NCBI GenBank assembly: GCA_943735955.1
Contig: OX030963.1
Coordinates: forward strand, 4,375,658-4,439,657
Direction: 5' to 3'
Origin: Piscicola geometra
Taxonomy: Eukaryota; Annelida; Clitellata; Hirudinida; Piscicolidae
DNA: 64,000 nucleotides
Each line of letters opens with the position of its first letter. The first letter of the stretch is position 1. A model generated the notes under the pieces. That model ran no database searches. It saw nothing but the letters and a program-made list of their open reading frames with translations, and was not told where the DNA came from. Below are positions 52,801 to 64,000 of the stretch, piece by piece. The position numbers and the translations under genes are program-made.

Positions 52801-54403
52801 TCCACCCACACACCCATCTCCACCCCCATCACTCCCACCCACACATCTATCTCCACCCTCATCACTTCCACCCACGCATCCATCACCACCCCCATCACTT
52901 CCACCCACGCATCCATCACTACCCCCATCACTTCCACCCACACATCCATCTCCACCCCCATCACTTCCACCCACACATCCATCTCCACTCCCATCACTTC
53001 CACCCACACATCCATCTCCACCCCCATCACTCCCACCCACACATCCATCTCCACCCCCATCACTTCCACCCACGCATCCATCTTCACCCCCATCACTTCC
53101 ACCCACACATCCATCTCCACCCCCATCACTTCCACCCACGCATCCATCACCACCCCTATCACCACCACCCACGCATCCATCTCCACCCATATCACTTCCA
53201 CCCACACATCCATCTCCACCTCTATCACTTCCACCCACACATCCATCTCCACCCATATCACTTCCACCCACACATCCATCTCCACCCCTATCACTCCCAC
53301 CCACACATCCATCTCCACCCCTATCACCACCACCCACGCATCCATCTCCACCCATATCACTTCCACCCACACATCCATCTCCACCCATATCACTTCCACC
53401 CACACATCCATCTCCACCCCTATCACTCCCACCCACACATCCATCTCCACCCATATCACTTCCATTCACACATCCATCACCACCCCCATCACTTCCACCC
53501 ACACATCCATCTCCACCTCTATCACTTCCACCCACACATCCATCTCCACCCATATCACTTCCACCCACACATCCATCTCCACCCCTATCACTCCCACCCA
53601 CACATCCATCTCCACCCCTATCACCACCACCCACGCATCCATCTCCACCCATATCACTTCCACCCACACATCCATCTCCACCCATATCACTTCCACCCAC
53701 ACATCCATCTCCACCCCTATCACTCCCACCCACACATCCATCTCCACCCATATTACTTCCATTCACACATCCATCACCACCCCCATCACTTCCACCCACA
53801 CATCCATCTCCACCCCCATCACTCCCACCCACACATCCATCACCACTCCATCACTTCCACCCACGCATCCATCACCACCCCCATCACTCCCACCCACGCA
53901 TCCACTCACCACCTTGCCAAACAGTCTCTCCAAGCTGAAGGTGCGTAGTCTGGCTTCACAGACGGAGTTCTACCTGAGCGAGAGGAAGCGGCAGTACGAC
54001 TGGGAAGACAATGAGATCGACTACATGGGCAGGTGAGAGGCAGGGAGAGGGGGCGAAGAGGGATGGAGGAGGAGATGAGGGTTAACATGCGAGAATGAGG
54101 GAAGTTGGGGTGGAAAAGGGAGAGTGAAAGGTTGGATTAAGAAAAGATGGAAAATTGAGAAAAGGTTTAAGGTTTAAGAATTTGAAAATCCCTTCAACTT
54201 TCCCATTACTCATTAGTCGCTTCATCAGTCTACGTATCTTTCCAATAATTATCATTATCACCACCACCACCACCATCATCATCGTCATCATCATCATCAT
54301 CATCATATTCCACAGTGACGCCTTCGAGAATATCCAAAGGAAGCTGGATGAAGTGATGCTGAATGAAGAAGTTAAGCCTACTCAAGGTGGCGATGGAAAT
54401 TAA
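40824..54403 (+). CDS. GYG1: Glycogenin, self-glucosylating primer of glycogen
   Basis: Core exons in phase: 41165-41262, 42231-42347, 42634-42851, 43028-43235, 43519-43662, 52388-52425, 53925-54032, 54316-54403. The GT8 fold begins [31 protein letters not shown] carries the conserved Lys, [10 protein letters not shown] the Mn-binding DxD, then [31 protein letters not shown], the acceptor-Tyr region [13 protein letters not shown], and [11 protein letters not shown]. The C-terminus [11 protein letters not shown]...[16 protein letters not shown] is the glycogen-synthase-binding motif. It attaches glucose from UDP-glucose to its own Tyr and seeds glycogen in the cytosol. No in-frame ATG precedes the core in exon 41165-41262. 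The nearest is Met 40824 in the exon also assigned to ODAD4, giving 358 residues (human GYG1 has 350); I used it provisionally. Otherwise the frame is continuous with ODAD4 (929 residues). Intron 5 carries an 8.6-kb minisatellite. Confidence 0.9.
41498..42226. repeat. 12-bp CCATGCACCCAT array in glycogenin intron 1
   Basis: About 60 units of CCATGCACCCAT / CCATGCATCCAT, ending at the exon acceptor (CCATGCATACAG). It is open in all frames (MHPS, APIH, GWMDAW), which is an artefact of the unit. Confidence 0.95.
43680..52300 (+). repeat. 8.6-kb G-rich 32/33-bp minisatellite with higher-order structure
   Basis: About 260 tandem units fill glycogenin intron 5. The common unit is GGAGGATGTAGGAAGGGGGA followed by TGGGATTGGTGTT (33 bp). 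Variants end in TGGGGAGGTGTT (32 bp), TGGGGAGGTTGTT (33 bp) or TTGGGAGGTGTT (32 bp). A rare GGATATA variant recurs at 44443, 46114, 47950, 50049 and 51292, spaced 1671, 1836, 2099 and 1243 bp; the differences equal whole numbers of units. So blocks of roughly 50-60 units were themselves duplicated. The array begins about 15 bases after the donor of exon 43519-43662. Confidence 0.97.
52605..53905. repeat. 33-bp C-rich minisatellite in glycogenin intron 6
   Basis: About 39 units built from CACTTCCACCCACACATCCA and TCTCCACCCCCAT, with CTCC, GCATCC and CCTATC variants. It ends about 20 bases before the acceptor of exon 53925-54032. Both strands give long open frames because the unit is 11 codons. 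Confidence 0.95.
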
Positions 54404-62293
<7,890 letters not shown>

Positions 62294-64000
62294 CTGGGGG
62301 GGGGGAGTGGAGGAGGAAAAGTGGGAGTGGTTGTTGTGGTGATGAGGGTTGTTTCAGTGGTGGTGGTAGTTGTTGTTGTAGAAATAGTAGTGATTGTTGT
62401 TGTTGTTGTAGTAGTAGTAATTGTTGTTGTTGTTGTTGTTGTATTTCGTTGTGTTGTTCAGCAGTCTGGGGAGAATAGTCTCGACCAGCTGCGCTGCCCT
62501 GCCAGGCTCTTGAGTCAGTTCTCTTGTGTTCTTCTCCAGCCCTTGTTCCAGGGCTGAGCAGTCTGTCCAGAGACGAGTTTGTTGTCTCCTGGGCTGTCTT
62601 GCATAGTCTGCCCTGGCAGGGTGGCCGAAAGTACCCACATTTGAAGCGCAAGCGCCCCCCACCGCACCGCGTGGAGGTTGTGGGTATGCGGTAGTGTTGT
62701 TGTTGTTATTGTTGTTATTGTTGAGAGCAGCAAAAGTGGGTATGGCTGGGTGATGGGTTAGTGAGGGATGTTGTGGTAGCGGTTGTGGTAGTTTTAGAAG
62801 TTGTTTTTTTTTTAAACGGCAAAGCTGGGCTGAGTAAATGATGTTTGTTGGGTTGTGGAGGCTGGAATTATATTTTTTGTGAAGTAGATTGTTTTTGATT
62901 TAGTTGTAATAGTTCCAGCAAAATTGTAAGTTTCTGTGGTAGTAGTAGTTGTTGTAGCTGTTGTGGGGTGGTAGCAGCAGTAGTAGTAGTTGTGTTGAAA
63001 GTAATAGTTTTGGTGGTGATAGTAGTAGTAATTGTTGTAACAGCTATGGTGTGAACTATCAGGCTTCCTAATGGTTTTTATAGAAATATTAGTGAATCGA
63101 TAATGAAAACAGTAGAAATAAAAAATATATAATTAAAGAAATATAGTGGAGTAAATCAAATGAATAAATTAGTTCTTTTATTTTATTTTTGACAATAAAA
63201 TTTTTAACTATTTTTATTTTCAAAAAAGTATTTTTATTCACAACGTATCGCGTTCCAATTCAACATATCCAGAACAAAATAAATAATACTCATTTTTAAA
63301 CTATTACTATTTTTGTTTTCAATTTATCATTATAATAGTTTCCCTTAAATAATCTTGGGTTCAAAAGTTAATCTTATTTATATAGAGCCCTTGTCTTTTT
63401 ATTAGCATTACATATACATCTTACACCGTAAAGAAGGATTTTACAGAAGCATTATAAATTAGAACGGTTAATAGTTTCATAATCTTCTTCAATTTGCCAT
63501 TACGAATCAAACAGACTAGCCTAATTGTCTCTAAGCGTGCATATTAAAGATTTCTTTCAAGTGTTTTAGAAAGCCTATTCCACCCTCCATACATATGTTT
63601 ATTCATTTATTGATTATAGAACATAGTTTACAGAAGACCGTTGTCTGTCATTTATCTTCAAATTCATAAATTAAACATTGCTTCTCTAATCATTAATCAT
63701 TAAATTGTTATTCAAGCATCAAATATTCCTTTCACGGTCATTAATTCATTCACACTTCCTAGAACTATTTTAAACGACTCTTCGCTTATTCAATTGAATG
63801 GTTTTGTGACCACTTTTTAATGGTCTCATAACTAGCGTCCCTCTCTCACTGTTTCATATTATCATGCATCTTTCCCCCATTTTTACCTATTTAGCCATCG
63901 TCATTTCTTCCATACTTTCTCACTCCGTCATCTCTTCTTTCCAACCATCCCCTCTCTCCAACCATCCCCTCTCTCCAACCATCCCCTCTCTCCAACCATC
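62294..64000. other. Nucleotidase intron or 5' flank, no exon recognised
   Basis: It begins with GTT/GTA triplet repeats (about 62330-62450). A GC-richer, non-repetitive block follows at about 62455-62690, with several short open frames but no recognisable domain. AT-rich DNA follows, and a 17-bp CCAACCATCCCCTCTCT repeat runs off the window end (63942-64000). I looked on the minus strand for the missing metallophosphatase exons and did not find them. Confidence 0.45.

Noticed and set aside
52355..53938. Long open frames on both strands (Pro/Thr/Ser on plus, GGSD-type on minus)
   Set aside because: Generated by the 33-bp intron 6 minisatellite, whose unit is 11 codons.

Overview
This is animal nuclear DNA. 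Protein-coding exons are short and scattered and are joined by GT-AG introns. The recognisable products are metazoan: a FoxD-type forkhead factor, a TMEM263-like protein, a KCTD2/5/17 adaptor, the ciliary dynein-docking protein ODAD4 (TTC25), glycogenin and a GPI-anchored 5'-nucleotidase. ODAD4 implies a ciliated animal. The CR1/L2-like LINE and the very heavy micro/minisatellite load suggest an invertebrate bilaterian; I cannot name the phylum. There are no bacterial-style operons, CRISPR arrays or tRNA/rRNA genes that I can see.

Layout, left to right. 1-5.7 kb: upstream DNA with a symmetric E-box/CCAAT module, then FOXD (+), two exons split inside the forkhead box. 5.7-9.2 kb: AT-rich, no gene seen. 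9.2-17.7 kb: a two-exon gene (-) for a roughly 2,745-residue Asn/Ser/Thr-rich protein that I do not recognise, with two Groucho-type eh1-like motifs and a CRE/CCAAT promoter candidate at 18.3 kb. 19.6-20.4 kb: TMEM263-like gene (+), whose intron is almost pure (CTA)n. 20.4-24.5 kb: no gene seen. 24.5-31.06 kb: KCTD (-), eight exons, with a 5'-truncated LINE in a GC-AG intron. 31.43-40.9 kb: ODAD4 (+), twenty exons, head-to-head with KCTD. 41.2-54.4 kb: glycogenin (+), with an 8.6-kb minisatellite in one intron. 56.0-62.3 kb: 5'-nucleotidase (-), thirteen exons seen, N-terminal exons missing. 62.3-64.0 kb: no exon recognised.

I worked out the exon models by hand from splice-site phase plus similarity to family sequences remembered in outline. 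KCTD, ODAD4, glycogenin and the nucleotidase keep phase through every junction, which is strong internal support. The most unusual observation is that the ODAD4 exon chain runs in phase into the glycogenin exons, with no obvious poly(A) signal between them and no in-frame ATG ahead of the catalytic core in the first glycogenin exon. This suggests either a read-through/fusion gene or a glycogenin that borrows a start from an ODAD4 exon. A second theme is that many introns are filled by their own private tandem repeat, sometimes touching the splice sites.
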